Shown in pieces: positions 23,373 through 31,792 of a stretch of 37,416 nucleotides of DNA. Made by a program: the position numbers and the translations under genes. This DNA is from Erysipelotrichaceae bacterium (GTDB lineage Bacteria > Bacillota_I > Bacilli_A > Erysipelotrichales > Erysipelotrichaceae), in the NCBI GenBank assembly GCA_017512285.1, contig JAFWGU010000029.1, positions 1 through 37,416 of the forward strand, given 5' to 3'. Below the pieces are notes generated by a model. The model worked only from the letters and a program-made list of their open reading frames with translations. It had not been told where the DNA came from and did no database searches. Position 1 is the stretch's first letter; each line of letters starts with the position of its first letter.

Positions 23373-24074
23373 TTATTTCATTTTTGTACGACAGTGTTCA
23401 ATAAAAGCATTAATGATCTTTCTTGAATCCTCGTCATACGGATACATGATCTCCGGATGCCATTGTACACCGAAGTTGAATTCAGCTCCCGGCAGCTCCA
23501 TCGCCTCGATGACGCCGTCTTCACTGACACCTACGGTTCTGTAGATCTCATTGGCTGTTGCGCATCTTCTGTGAAAACTGTTGACGCTTAGTTCTTCCTT
23601 TCCGACGATCTTATAGAGATGTGAATCTTTATCTATTCTTACCTTATGAGCATACAGACTCTCATGATCAAAGTGCAGTGCTTCATTTTCGACCTTTGGA
23701 AAGGCTACAGTGTCTTCACCATAGCAGGACATGATCTGCAAGCCGACGCAAACGCCCAAAACCGGCTTGTTCAGTTCAATTGCCCTGTCCAGCAGGTATC
23801 TGTCGTACTGGCAGAACTTCGTTCCGCCCTGGATGAACAGACCGTCGATCATGTTAAGATATTCATCGATGGTCTCCTTTTCCTCATCAGTCAGCTGCGG
23901 CCACTGGGAATTCGGAGTCGTATAGTAGTCAATGTCCTGAACCGGAGCAATGGGAAAAATCAGAGCCCCTGCCTTCTGGATGGAACGTCTGACTGATTCA
24001 AACATGTACTGATAGCATCTGTCTCTCTCTCCTATCTCGCTTCTGAGAGGGATGCCGATTAGAGGTTTCTTCAT
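23373..24074 (-). CDS. Class I glutamine amidotransferase-like hydrolase (peptidase C26, gamma-glutamyl-GABA hydrolase type)
   Basis: A 233-residue cytoplasmic enzyme of the PuuD-like C26 group that cleaves gamma-glutamyl bonds. The N-terminus KKPLIGIPL, FIQGG, the nucleophile Cys109 in GVCVGLQ, and the His206/Glu208 pair in VQWHPE complete the triad. The family usually has Arg after the nucleophile (GICRG); here it is Val. The start at 24074 has AGGAG 6 nt upstream; the longer frame to 24101 overlaps the rpmF terminator and is rejected. No promoter is clear, so it may be fed by read-through from rpmF. The true substrate is unknown. Confidence 0.82.
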   Translation of the reverse strand: MKKPLIGIPLRSEIGERDRCYQYMFESVRRSIQKAGALIFPIAPVQDIDYYTTPNSQWPQLTDEEKETIDEYLNMIDGLFIQGGTKFCQYDRYLLDRAIELNKPVLGVCVGLQIMSCYGEDTVAFPKVENEALHFDHESLYAHKVRIDKDSHLYKIVGKEELSVNSFHRRCATANEIYRTVGVSEDGVIEAMELPGAEFNFGVQWHPEIMYPYDEDSRKIINAFIEHCRTKMK

Positions 24075-24090
24075 TTCTTTCTCCTGAACA

Positions 24091-24114
24091 AAAAACACCA
24101 CTAAGTCGTGGTGT
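24091..24114 (-). terminator. Terminator of ylbN-rpmF
   Basis: Perfect 7-bp arms ACACCAC and GTGGTGT with a 6-nt loop are followed on the minus strand by TTTTTTG. It lies 20 bp after rpmF and just before the C26 hydrolase ribosome site. Confidence 0.85.
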
Positions 24115-24133
24115 CAGTTACCATAAGAATTAA

Positions 24134-24280
24134 TTACTTCTGTCCGCACTCACATTCGTGATGAGGCAACTTATATTCTCCACAGTTAGGACATTTTACT
24201 AATGTTGGAGCGACTAACTTGTAATGTGTTCTGCGCTTATTCTTACGTGTCTTTGATACTCTTCTCTGTTGAACTGCCAT
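24134..24280 (-). CDS. rpmF: 50S ribosomal protein L32
   Basis: A 48-residue ribosomal protein. It begins [17 protein letters not shown], the usual basic L32 N-terminus, and has a C-terminal zinc ribbon with CPNC (residues 30-33) and the pair in HECEC. The zinc-binding form is therefore the one present. A strong AGGAGGTG precedes the ATG. It lies 11 bp after the ylbN (DUF177) gene, an arrangement conserved across many bacteria, and a terminator follows. Confidence 0.97.
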   Translation of the reverse strand: MAVQQRRVSKTRKNKRRTHYKLVAPTLVKCPNCGEYKLPHHECECGQK

Positions 24281-24291
24281 TGTCACACCTC

Positions 24292-24810
24292 CTATTCATC
24301 CTGCGGTACATAATCTTTTAATACAGCAAGTCTTGGGTCAATTCTGTTTTCTTTCTGCTTCTGATATTCTTCTTCCGTAATGACCTCCCAGCCATCACCA
24401 TGCGGATACTCTATGATGCCCTCCTTCTTAACCTTGATGGGCACTTCCAGCAATATCTGTCTGAAGATAATTGTCAGCATCTCAATGTATTCACCTTCAG
24501 CCTTGATGATCTCGATGTTATCCTCATCTGCCTTGTTGAAACTGATTATTTCGTCAGCCTCGCTGTCAAACGGGATGTCGACATCCTCGAAGGTAATGTC
24601 ACACGGACATGTCATGATGCCTGTAACATGAAGATTGAGATACAGACGCTGAGAATCGGCGTCATACTCGCCGTCGCCAACCGCCCTTACGTCACGCAAC
24701 TTCCTGATTCTTGGAAACTGCCTGTAGGTCTCATCGTCGAACTCGATTTTTTCATCGAAACTCAGATGATGATTGGCTAACTGTAACAAATCTTTACGAG
24801 AATACTTCAT
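24292..24810 (-). CDS. ylbN: DUF177/YceD family protein (YlbN)
   Basis: A 172-residue acidic protein of the YceD/DUF177 family, which is nearly always encoded just before rpmF and is implicated in 23S rRNA accumulation or ribosome assembly. Visible are [20 protein letters not shown] in the middle and an acidic C-terminus ending near [11 protein letters not shown], the family's typical ending. The start at 24810 has AGGAG 6 nt upstream; the longer frame to 24831 lacks a site. It has its own strong promoter. Confidence 0.9.
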   Translation of the reverse strand: MKYSRKDLLQLANHHLSFDEKIEFDDETYRQFPRIRKLRDVRAVGDGEYDADSQRLYLNLHVTGIMTCPCDITFEDVDIPFDSEADEIISFNKADEDNIEIIKAEGEYIEMLTIIFRQILLEVPIKVKKEGIIEYPHGDGWEVITEEEYQKQKENRIDPRLAVLKDYVPQDE

Positions 24811-24834
24811 ACTTTTCTCCTGTACAGCCATATT

Positions 24835-24863
24835 ATTTTATTACAATCTTTTTTGTTAGTCAA
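24835..24863 (-). promoter_or_regulatory. Promoter of ylbN-rpmF
   Basis: TTGACT (-35), 17 bp, TAAAAT (-10) on the minus strand, ending 25 bp before the ylbN start. It lies in the 63-bp gap after the alpha/beta hydrolase, in which no clear terminator is seen. Confidence 0.8.
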
Positions 24864-24873
24864 CCGGAATATT

Positions 24874-25836
24874 TTACTCAATTGATGTTTTTTCATCCTC
24901 AACGATTGAGATGGCTCTTATCTGTACGTCAATCCAGCTTAAGATGTCCTTATAGACGGCTTTGCGTCCTGTTTCGTTGAGGATTTCGTGTCTCATGTTC
25001 TCATAGATGGTAGCCTCAATGTTGCGGTAGCCGGCATTTGTCAGATTCTCCAGAGACCTGTTAAATCCCTCCGGGACATCTGCGACAGGGTCATCCTGGC
25101 CTACCAGAAACAGTATCGGCAGATTGGGTTTAAGCACCCTCCAGTCCTTGTTGGAGTAAACGTCAGCCATGCCGCTCATCAGGTCAAACATGGCCTGGTT
25201 GGTGAACGGGAACCCGCACAGCGGATCCTCAATGTATCTGTCAACGTTGTCCTTGTTGTAGCTGATCCAGTCAAACGGCGTACGTGGGTTTCTGATGTTG
25301 TCGTTGAAGGAAGACAGTCCCTTCATAAGAGTCTTTGAAACCTTCTTAGGTCCCTGCATCTTGGCGATGGCACCGGCAAGCTTTCTGGTGGTGGCAACGT
25401 TCCTGCCGGCGGCAGGCATGCCGATGAAGACGACACCGGAAATGCTGTCCTCAAATCTCTTCAGATAGCTTGTGGCGAACAGTGAGCCCATTGAATGACC
25501 GATGATGAAATATGGCAGGCGACGGTACTGTTCCTTGATGTTACCGGCAAACATGTTGAGGTCCTTGAGGTTGGCCAGCCAGCCTTCCCTGTCCGCAAAA
25601 TAGCCCAGAGGGATCTCCTCTGAGATGCTTTCGCCATGACCTCTGTGGTCGGTAGCCATGACAACACAGCCTATTCTGGCCAGAATGTTGCAGAACTCCT
25701 CATATCTTTCCTTATGTTCACACATGCCGTGCATGAGATGAACGATGGCCCGCGGTTTATCGGGTATGTACAGATCTGCGTGCATTACAAGACCATCAAC
25801 TGTGCTGGTCAGTTCAAGTTTTCTTTTCTCAGTCAT
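24874..25836 (-). CDS. Alpha/beta hydrolase, monoacylglycerol-lipase/lysophospholipase-like
   Basis: A 320-residue serine hydrolase of the Hydrolase_4 type. HLMHGMCEHKERY and ATDHRGHGES form the oxyanion and cap regions, the nucleophile is Ser115 in GHSMGS, the acid probably lies in LVGQDDPV and the histidine in MRHEIL. No signal peptide is visible, so it is cytoplasmic. Likely substrates are acylglycerols or lysolipids, by family only. The start at 25836 has AGGA 7 nt upstream; the longer frame to 25959 runs into the divergent tmcAL gene. A -10 TATAAT lies in the shared intergenic region. Confidence 0.88.
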   Translation of the reverse strand: MTEKRKLELTSTVDGLVMHADLYIPDKPRAIVHLMHGMCEHKERYEEFCNILARIGCVVMATDHRGHGESISEEIPLGYFADREGWLANLKDLNMFAGNIKEQYRRLPYFIIGHSMGSLFATSYLKRFEDSISGVVFIGMPAAGRNVATTRKLAGAIAKMQGPKKVSKTLMKGLSSFNDNIRNPRTPFDWISYNKDNVDRYIEDPLCGFPFTNQAMFDLMSGMADVYSNKDWRVLKPNLPILFLVGQDDPVADVPEGFNRSLENLTNAGYRNIEATIYENMRHEILNETGRKAVYKDILSWIDVQIRAISIVEDEKTSIE

Positions 25837-25908
25837 GATATAATCCTGCCTTATCCTTAACATTATAACAAATATGACAACTTTAGCATATAATGATATT
25901 ATTACAAT
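25837..25908. promoter_or_regulatory. Divergent promoter region between the hydrolase and tmcAL
   Basis: The 72-bp AT-rich gap has a plus-strand TATAAT at 25889-25894 and a minus-strand TATAAT at about 25863-25868. Neither has a good -35 (ATAACA with an 18-bp spacer on plus is the best). The plus -10 ends only 14 bp before the tmcAL ATG and no Shine-Dalgarno sequence intervenes, so tmcAL mRNA may be almost leaderless. Confidence 0.6.
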
Positions 25909-27018
25909 ATGAAAGTTACAGGCATCGTTGCAGAATACAATCCGCTGCATAACGGACATCTATATCACATTGAACAGGCACGTGAGATCACCGGGTGTGA
26001 TCTTTTAGTTGCGGTCATGAGCGGCAACTTCGTCCAGCGCGGTGAATTCGCTATCGTCGACAAGTGGAAGCGGGCTGAAGCTGCCGTAAAGGCAGGTGTC
26101 AACCTGGTCGTTGAACTTCCCTTCCCGTTTGTAGTACAGAGCGCCACCCAGTTCGGTTACAATGCCGTAAGGATCCTGAACATGCTGAAGGTAGACAGCA
26201 TCGTCTTCGGTTCGGAAACCAATAATCTTGAAGAACTTAAGGACATATCTGAGATGAGCTTCAACATTGATAACTTCAAGGAAAACATGAAACAGGGATA
26301 TTCCTACCCTGCCAGCTATGGGTTCATGGCTGACAGCTACGGACCAAACGACATTCTGGCGATTTCATATCTCAAAGCCCTGCAGCAGTTTCCTGACATC
26401 ACCCCATACTCAATAAAAAGGATCGGTGAATACCACGATGAAAGCACTGATGTATCCTATCCAAGTGCTCAGGCCATCCGCCAGGCCATAAAGGAAGGCA
26501 GAGATGTCAGCGAACTGACCCCGATGGCAGAAGCTCTAACCGGTGAATATCCTACCTGGGAAAAGATGTATCCCTATGTAAAGGCGGTACTGTTGACAAC
26601 CCCAATAGAGCAGTTAAGTGAATCGTTTCTGATGGATGAAGGCATTGAAAACCATCTGGTGAAGCAGGCAAACACCTACGATAACTATGCCGATTTCATA
26701 AACGCCGCCGTAACAAAGCGCTACACCAGAAGCCGCATTCAGAGGACCTTATGTCATCTTCTGGTGCACAATACCAAAAGTGACATGAAGATCCTGCCTG
26801 AGCTGGACCGCATCAGACCGCTGTGGTTTGATGATAAGGGTCAGCAGTACATCAAGCAGCTGCAGAAAGACGGTCTGATCGTCGCCAATCACTTTACCCA
26901 GAACATCAAGCAGTATCGTGATCTGGAATACAGAGCTGCCATAATCTATGCCATGACTCTGGAAGAGAAAAACCGCAAGGCCATAACCCGCGGCGAGATC
27001 TGCGGTCAGTATCTTTGA
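25909..27018 (+). CDS. tmcAL: tRNA(Met) cytidine acetate ligase
   Basis: A 369-residue nucleotidyltransferase-fold enzyme (formerly YlbM) that makes ac4C34 in elongator tRNA-Met using acetate and ATP. It begins VTGIVAEYNPLHNGH, with the adenylate-binding HNGH at residues 14-17; MSGNFVQRGEFA and a DVSYPSAQAIR segment follow, all family signatures. The C-terminal part is helical. In Bacillus this gene is beside ylbN and rpmF; here they are still neighbours but divergent, with a hydrolase between. No ribosome site is visible before the ATG. Confidence 0.95.
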   Translation: MKVTGIVAEYNPLHNGHLYHIEQAREITGCDLLVAVMSGNFVQRGEFAIVDKWKRAEAAVKAGVNLVVELPFPFVVQSATQFGYNAVRILNMLKVDSIVFGSETNNLEELKDISEMSFNIDNFKENMKQGYSYPASYGFMADSYGPNDILAISYLKALQQFPDITPYSIKRIGEYHDESTDVSYPSAQAIRQAIKEGRDVSELTPMAEALTGEYPTWEKMYPYVKAVLLTTPIEQLSESFLMDEGIENHLVKQANTYDNYADFINAAVTKRYTRSRIQRTLCHLLVHNTKSDMKILPELDRIRPLWFDDKGQQYIKQLQKDGLIVANHFTQNIKQYRDLEYRAAIIYAMTLEEKNRKAITRGEICGQYL

Positions 27019-27031
27019 TCATAAACCTGAA

Positions 27032-27057
27032 AATCTCCCGTAATGATACGGGAGATT
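27032..27057. terminator. Two-way terminator between tmcAL and bceB
   Basis: Perfect 11-bp arms AATCTCCCGTA and TACGGGAGATT with an ATGA loop lie between two convergent genes. The plus strand continues with ATTTATTTTG and the minus strand with a short TTT run, so it probably serves both directions, better for plus. Confidence 0.82.
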
Positions 27058-27059
27058 AT

Positions 27060-29102
27060 TTATTTTGCTTCACTGACGATATTGTAGTAAACGTTCGAAG
27101 TTACCTTGTATACCATGGTATAGAATGACGCAAATAACACGTAACTTATCAGCGTCGTAAATATGAACAGTCCCTTGCTATGCAGGCCGAAGATTGCCAG
27201 CAGTTTTCCTATCATTGGGAAAGCAAAGGCAAGATGCATGCCGGCAAAAGCCAGAGGAATGAAGAATACTACCAGAAGCTGTGAGTTGATATTCTTTTTT
27301 ATCTCTTCTCTGGTCATTCCAACCTTTCTCATTATTTCAAATCGTCCAACAACCTCATAGCCTTCCGAAATCTGCTTGTAGTAGATTATCAGTACTGTTG
27401 CAAAGATGAATACTATGCTCAGCATGAGTCCGATGAAGAACAGACTTCCGTTTGAGGATATTAAATAGACACTTTCGCTCTCCCTCTCTTCGGAAATTAC
27501 CGAATAGAGCCCTGCGGTTCCGGGATCCTTTTCCATGACGTCATAAATTGCGTCTGCTACCCTTTCGGCATAATCAGTCTTGCTCATGGATGACTGCTTC
27601 ACATCAAAGCTGTATCTCCAGATAAGATTCATTGGTGCCGGATCAGCCTGGGAATTTTCAAAAAACATCGCAATGGCGCTTATGTCATCCACTACAAGAT
27701 TGATCTTGGGAATAATGTCTCTGGCATTAATGCCGGACACGAATTTCTTATCGATCGAGTCAATTATCCTGTAGTTTTTCACATTCCCGTTAAGAATCAG
27801 TTCCAGGTGATCATAGTTTACAGCGGTGCCCGATGAAGAAACGAGCGCCTCTTCTTCATTCAGAGTAATATCATGTCCGGTCACTTCATTGTAGAAGGAC
27901 AGCGGAATGAAGGATACTTCTCTTATTTTTGTCAACATCATGGATTCGTCAAAATCTCCAAAGTCTATTGTTTTTCCCTCTGCTACTCCTTCTGCATCAA
28001 TGAACGGCAGTTCAAAAGCCATTTCAGTTTCTGACCTATTCTCAATTCTGAAATCATCAATGACTTTCCGGAAAGCATCCAGATTATCTTCATCAATAAG
28101 TTTGCGATCGTAGAATCTTACAGTCAGATTAACATCTCCGGGATAGAGGCTGTTAACAGCATCCTTAGTGCCAAACCACAGACAGGATGCTGACGAGATC
28201 ATGACAAGCACCATCGTGGATATGATCGCTATTGAAGCGAGTCCGGCACCGTTTCTCTTCATTCGGTATACCAAGGAAGAAACCGATACGAAGTGATTGG
28301 GTTCATAGTAATACTTCCTGTTTTTCTGAAGCATGCGGCACAGAAGCACACTTCCGGAAATCATCAGCAGATATGTTGCCACAATTACCATGATGACAGC
28401 CAGAAAAAACAGAATGAGCGCTTCCAGAGGGCTCTTGATGGTTACGGCAATGTAATATGCCGTTACAAGGATCATTACTCCCAGTATTCCAAGCAGCCAA
28501 TTTGTTTTCGGAGCCTTTTCACCCGCCTTTTCACTATTCAGAAGCGATACGGCAGTGCTGCAGCTTACTCTTATTATCGAGGATAGCCATATGACAGTGA
28601 ATATTGCCAGATAGAACAGAACAGTATTTACTACGCATCCCATGTCTATGTGAAGGCTGTATGTTATGGTACCTCCGATTATTCTCATGAGTCCCAGTTC
28701 AGCCAGTTTTGAAAGAACGATTCCCAGAAACAGTCCCAAAAAGAGAGAGACAGCTGATGTGATGAGACTTTCAAATGTCATGATCCTGGCCAGATTGCCC
28801 TTGTTCATTCCAAGTACGTTGTACAGTCCGAATTCTCCTGCTCTTCTGCGGATCAGGAAAGAATTGGTGTAATAAAGAAAGATTATGGAGAATACGGCAA
28901 TCACGTAGCTGCCAAGCGTCATGATTTCAGCTGTGGTCCTTGCGCCTATGGGCAACAGGTCTGTTATCTCCGGTGAGGCAAGAAACGCAAGAATGTAAAA
29001 CATCGCTATCATGCAGATGCATGTCAGCATGTAGGGAAATACCAGTCTCCTGTTTTTTCTTAAGCCGTCCCAGGCAAGCCTGGGATAAAACATGGTTCTC
29101 AT
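27060..29102 (-). CDS. bceB: BceB-type ABC transporter permease (FtsX family)
   Basis: A 680-residue permease of the antimicrobial-peptide resistance type. Membrane helices in the first half (about 17-320) and at the end (about 560-675) flank a large extracellular domain (about 330-555), the BceB hallmark that binds peptide-lipid complexes and signals to the kinase. FtsX-like signatures include RRAGEFGLYNVLGM near residues 86-99 and FEIMRKVGMTREEIK near the C-terminus. It overlaps the bceA stop by one base. Together with BceA it frees cell-wall lipid intermediates from peptides such as bacitracin; the actual inducer is not predictable. Confidence 0.92.
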   Translation of the reverse strand: MRTMFYPRLAWDGLRKNRRLVFPYMLTCICMIAMFYILAFLASPEITDLLPIGARTTAEIMTLGSYVIAVFSIIFLYYTNSFLIRRRAGEFGLYNVLGMNKGNLARIMTFESLITSAVSLFLGLFLGIVLSKLAELGLMRIIGGTITYSLHIDMGCVVNTVLFYLAIFTVIWLSSIIRVSCSTAVSLLNSEKAGEKAPKTNWLLGILGVMILVTAYYIAVTIKSPLEALILFFLAVIMVIVATYLLMISGSVLLCRMLQKNRKYYYEPNHFVSVSSLVYRMKRNGAGLASIAIISTMVLVMISSASCLWFGTKDAVNSLYPGDVNLTVRFYDRKLIDEDNLDAFRKVIDDFRIENRSETEMAFELPFIDAEGVAEGKTIDFGDFDESMMLTKIREVSFIPLSFYNEVTGHDITLNEEEALVSSSGTAVNYDHLELILNGNVKNYRIIDSIDKKFVSGINARDIIPKINLVVDDISAIAMFFENSQADPAPMNLIWRYSFDVKQSSMSKTDYAERVADAIYDVMEKDPGTAGLYSVISEERESESVYLISSNGSLFFIGLMLSIVFIFATVLIIYYKQISEGYEVVGRFEIMRKVGMTREEIKKNINSQLLVVFFIPLAFAGMHLAFAFPMIGKLLAIFGLHSKGLFIFTTLISYVLFASFYTMVYKVTSNVYYNIVSEAK

Positions 29103-29863
29103 TACCTGTTTCCTCCCTGAGACAGGAGTGTAAGCGTTTCGGTTATCTTCTGATAGAAGAGTGCATTGGTGCTTTGGCCCCTGTAGATCTGATGGAAGAC
29201 CTCACCGTCTCTGATGAACAGAACGCGGCTCGCATTGCTTGCTGCCTTGGCAGAATGAGTAACCATTAAAATGGTCTGACCTGCTGCGTTTACCTCCCCG
29301 AACAGTCGTAACAGTTCGTCTGATGACCTTGAATCTAGAGCACCAGTAGGCTCATCCGCAAGAATGATCTTAGGATCAGTAATCAGAGCTCTGGCCACTG
29401 CTGCTCTCTGCTTCTGACCACCTGATACTTCATAGGGATATTTCCCCAGAATATCCGTGATTCCGAGTTTTACAGCTATTGGTGTCAGTTTATCCTTCAT
29501 GTTCTTATAATCATTTCCGGCAAGCACCAGAGGAAGAAATATGTTATCTTCGATGGAAAAGGTATCCAGAAGATTGAATTCCTGGAAAACAAAGCCCAGA
29601 TTATCACGTCTGAACGCGGCTATTTTCTTTTCAGATATTTCTGAAAGGTCCATGCCATCCAGAATCACTTTTCCTGCAGTGGCCTTGTCAAGCGCAGCCA
29701 GAATGTTCAGAAGAGTAGTCTTGCCTGATCCGGATTCTCCCATGATGGCGACAAACTCCCCTTCCTCAACCTCAAAGCTGACATCACGAAGAGCCTCAAC
29801 CTCCTGTCCGCCGAAGCGTGTTCTGTATATTTTCTTAAGATTTTTGACTTCAAGCAAACTCAT
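29102..29863 (-). CDS. bceA: BceA-type ABC transporter ATP-binding protein
   Basis: A 253-residue ATPase with Walker A GESGSGKTT near residue 40, the signature VSGGQKQR, Walker B IILADEPTGALD and an H-loop in MVTHS. All catalytic residues are present. It pairs with the FtsX-type permease immediately downstream and follows a two-component system, the canonical Bce order. AGGAGG lies 8 nt before the ATG. Its promoter region holds a BceR-like inverted repeat. Confidence 0.94.
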   Translation of the reverse strand: MSLLEVKNLKKIYRTRFGGQEVEALRDVSFEVEEGEFVAIMGESGSGKTTLLNILAALDKATAGKVILDGMDLSEISEKKIAAFRRDNLGFVFQEFNLLDTFSIEDNIFLPLVLAGNDYKNMKDKLTPIAVKLGITDILGKYPYEVSGGQKQRAAVARALITDPKIILADEPTGALDSRSSDELLRLFGEVNAAGQTILMVTHSAKAASNASRVLFIRDGEVFHQIYRGQSTNALFYQKITETLTLLSQGGNR

Positions 29864-29896
29864 TTCACAAACCTCCTTTTTCCTTTTCGGTTTGAT

Positions 29897-29902
29897 TTTA
29901 TA
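29897..29902 (-). promoter_or_regulatory. Candidate -10 of bceAB
   Basis: TATAAA lies about 35 bp upstream of the bceA ATG on the minus strand. No acceptable -35 is found at 16-18 bp, which fits an activator-dependent promoter controlled by the neighbouring response regulator. Confidence 0.4.
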
Positions 29903-29907
29903 AGAAA

Positions 29908-29935
29908 AAGCCGACCCATTCCATTGAACCGACTT
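29908..29935 (-). terminator. Terminator- or attenuator-like hairpin between bceS and bceA
   Basis: On the minus strand AAGUCGGU and GUCGGCUU form eight pairs including G-U wobbles, with a 12-nt loop, followed by TTTCTT. It would end bceRS transcripts before bceAB. The same bases form direct repeats of CCGAC 18 bp apart, so a protein site is the alternative. Confidence 0.4.
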
Positions 29936-29954
29936 ACAATACTGCCCGAAAAAC

Positions 29955-29968
29955 TAACAGTTTTGTCA
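29955..29968. promoter_or_regulatory. Candidate BceR binding box upstream of bceAB
   Basis: TAACA-GTTT-TGTCA is an inverted repeat resembling the TNACA-N4-TGT box reported for BceR-type regulators. It is centred about 60 bp upstream of the bceA -10 candidate and lies right after the kinase gene. The match is short, so this is tentative. Confidence 0.45.
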
Positions 29969-29978
29969 CAATCTGATT

Positions 29979-30968
29979 CTACTCAATGACAGAGCTATTC
30001 GTTTCGAACTTTACCATTATTCTGGTGCCGCGTCCAACCTCAGACTCTGCACTTATTTCATGATTCAGGTTTGTACAGATTCTCTTGCAGAGGTAAAGGC
30101 CTATACCGCTAGCCCGTTTATCGGCACGCCCCTTAACACCTGTATAGTTTCTTTCAAAGATGCGTGGCAGATCTTCAGGAGAAATGCCAATTCCCGTATC
30201 TTCTATGCAAAGAGTCAGAGGGTCCTCAACGTATATTGAGATCTCTCCATGTTCCGTATATTTAAGAGCATTGGAAAGAAGCTGTTCAATTACAAAGGAC
30301 AGCCATTTTTCATCTGTAAGCACCTTCCTGTTGAAAGGTTCGTAATTGAGCTTAAGTTTCCGCATTATGAAATCTCCGGCAAACTTCTTGACTGCTTCCT
30401 CTATGATGGGATCCAGCTCGTATTCCCTGAAGATGTAATCACTGCCCGGGCCTTCCAGTCTCAGATAGGTCAGAACCATTTCTACATACCGCTCAATGCG
30501 TCCCAGCTCTGAAAGCAGGTTCCTTGACAATTCACTGTCTTCTCCCTGCAGACGTAGTCTCATGGAGGCGATCGGTGTCTTTATCTGATGAACCCACAGA
30601 GTGTAATAATCCATCATTCGGGAAGTTTCTTCTCTGGCATCATCAAGAACTGTCTTCTTCTGCCTTATGAGTTCCTGTATGATCTCTCCATAATCCTCGT
30701 CATATACAGTATTGGAGCGTGGAATGAAATCGATGAGCTCTGCTGTCATGTTCTTCAGCCTGCTGATTTCCCTGTGCCACTCTGAAAGCACATGGAATCT
30801 GTACAGCAGATACGCCAGTCCCAGAATGATGCAGAGCAGAATCGGATAGATTACAGCTTCCAAAGGAAGCCCGTAAAGGGCAAAAGAAATCAGAAACACG
30901 GCAAAGAAACCGAAAAATATCGCTAATGTGCCTCGTATGCTTCTGATGTATGTCCAAAACAGTTTCAT
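29979..30968 (-). CDS. bceS: BceS-type intramembrane-sensing histidine kinase
   Basis: A 329-residue kinase. Two membrane helices (about 14-32 and 37-56) are joined by only a few external residues, so it lacks a sensor domain; this is the intramembrane-sensing class that gets its signal from a BceAB transporter. The phosphorylated histidine is His127 in WVHQIKTP. The ATPase domain has LLSNALKYT (N box), EDTGIGI and a G2 box around ASGIGLYLCK. It starts three bases after the regulator gene. Confidence 0.93.
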   Translation of the reverse strand: MKLFWTYIRSIRGTLAIFFGFFAVFLISFALYGLPLEAVIYPILLCIILGLAYLLYRFHVLSEWHREISRLKNMTAELIDFIPRSNTVYDEDYGEIIQELIRQKKTVLDDAREETSRMMDYYTLWVHQIKTPIASMRLRLQGEDSELSRNLLSELGRIERYVEMVLTYLRLEGPGSDYIFREYELDPIIEEAVKKFAGDFIMRKLKLNYEPFNRKVLTDEKWLSFVIEQLLSNALKYTEHGEISIYVEDPLTLCIEDTGIGISPEDLPRIFERNYTGVKGRADKRASGIGLYLCKRICTNLNHEISAESEVGRGTRIMVKFETNSSVIE

Positions 30969-30971
30969 GGC

Positions 30972-31646
30972 TTACCCCACTGTATAACCGACACCTGACT
31001 TGGTTGTTATGAATTCGTTAAGTCCGGCATTTTCAAGTTTCTTCCTGAGCCTTCCTACATTTACGGTCAGTGTGTTTTCATCTACGAAATTGCCGCTTTC
31101 CCAAAGTACTTCCATGAGTTTTTCACGGCTTACGATCTTCCCCTTGTTCTGCATCAGAGTAAGGATCAGGCGGTATTCGTTTTTTGTAAGATCAATTCTT
31201 GCATTTTCATAAGTCAGAGTATTATCTCCGGTATTGAGTATCGCGCCTCTGTGTTCGATTACTGGTGATGACATGCCAAAGTCATAGGTTCTTCTTAAAA
31301 GTGCCTGCACCTTTGCCGTAAGTACATTCTGATCAAAGGGTTTGGCAATGAAATCATCTGCTCCCATGTTTACCGCCATTATGATATTCATGTTATCGGA
31401 AGCGGAAGAAACAAAGATGACCGGTACCGAGGAAACCTTCCTTATCTCACTGCACCAATGATATCCGCTCATGAAAGGAAGCGATATATCCATCAGAATA
31501 AGATGAGGCTGGTATTCGGCAAATTCTCCCATGACATTATGAAAATCGGAGACTGCCTTCGCTTCCAGACCCCACTGTCTCATTTGCTCTGTAATGCCCT
31601 CAGCAATACCCCTGTCATCTTCCACTATAAGAATCCTGTATTCCAT
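30972..31646 (-). CDS. bceR: BceR-type OmpR-family response regulator
   Basis: A 224-residue regulator: a receiver domain with the acidic pocket VEDD (8-11), the phosphorylation site Asp53 in LMDISLPF, and a conserved lysine in FIAKPFD; then a winged-helix effector domain with LTKNEYRLILTLMQNKG and VNVGRLRKKLE. It heads bceR-bceS-bceA-bceB and should activate the transporter genes when the kinase reports peptide flux. The ribosome site GGAAGAG lies 10 nt from the ATG. Confidence 0.94.
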   Translation of the reverse strand: MEYRILIVEDDRGIAEGITEQMRQWGLEAKAVSDFHNVMGEFAEYQPHLILMDISLPFMSGYHWCSEIRKVSSVPVIFVSSASDNMNIIMAVNMGADDFIAKPFDQNVLTAKVQALLRRTYDFGMSSPVIEHRGAILNTGDNTLTYENARIDLTKNEYRLILTLMQNKGKIVSREKLMEVLWESGNFVDENTLTVNVGRLRKKLENAGLNEFITTKSGVGYTVG

Positions 31647-31675
31647 ATCGATAATTCTCTTCCATGTTTTTACCT

Positions 31676-31704
31676 ATTATACCATCAAGGTGATTCTGCA
31701 TAAA
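31676..31704 (-). promoter_or_regulatory. Promoter of bceRS
   Basis: A perfect TATAAT with an extended TGG lies 30 bp before the bceR start. The -35 at 17 bp is TTTATG (three of six). The extended -10 probably compensates. Confidence 0.6.
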
Positions 31705-31750
31705 TGAATCTGCGTCATATGATATCTTAATAATTCATTAAGCCTAAAGA

Positions 31751-31774
31751 AAACGCCCGAATTTTCGGGCGTTT
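31751..31774. terminator. Two-way capable terminator after ppdK
   Basis: Perfect 10-bp arms AAACGCCCGA and TCGGGCGTTT enclose a 4-nt loop. The minus strand continues with TCTTT and the plus strand with TTTTTT. It lies 19 bp past ppdK and insulates the bceR promoter. Confidence 0.9.
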
Positions 31775-31792
31775 TTTCATTGATTCGTCTGA

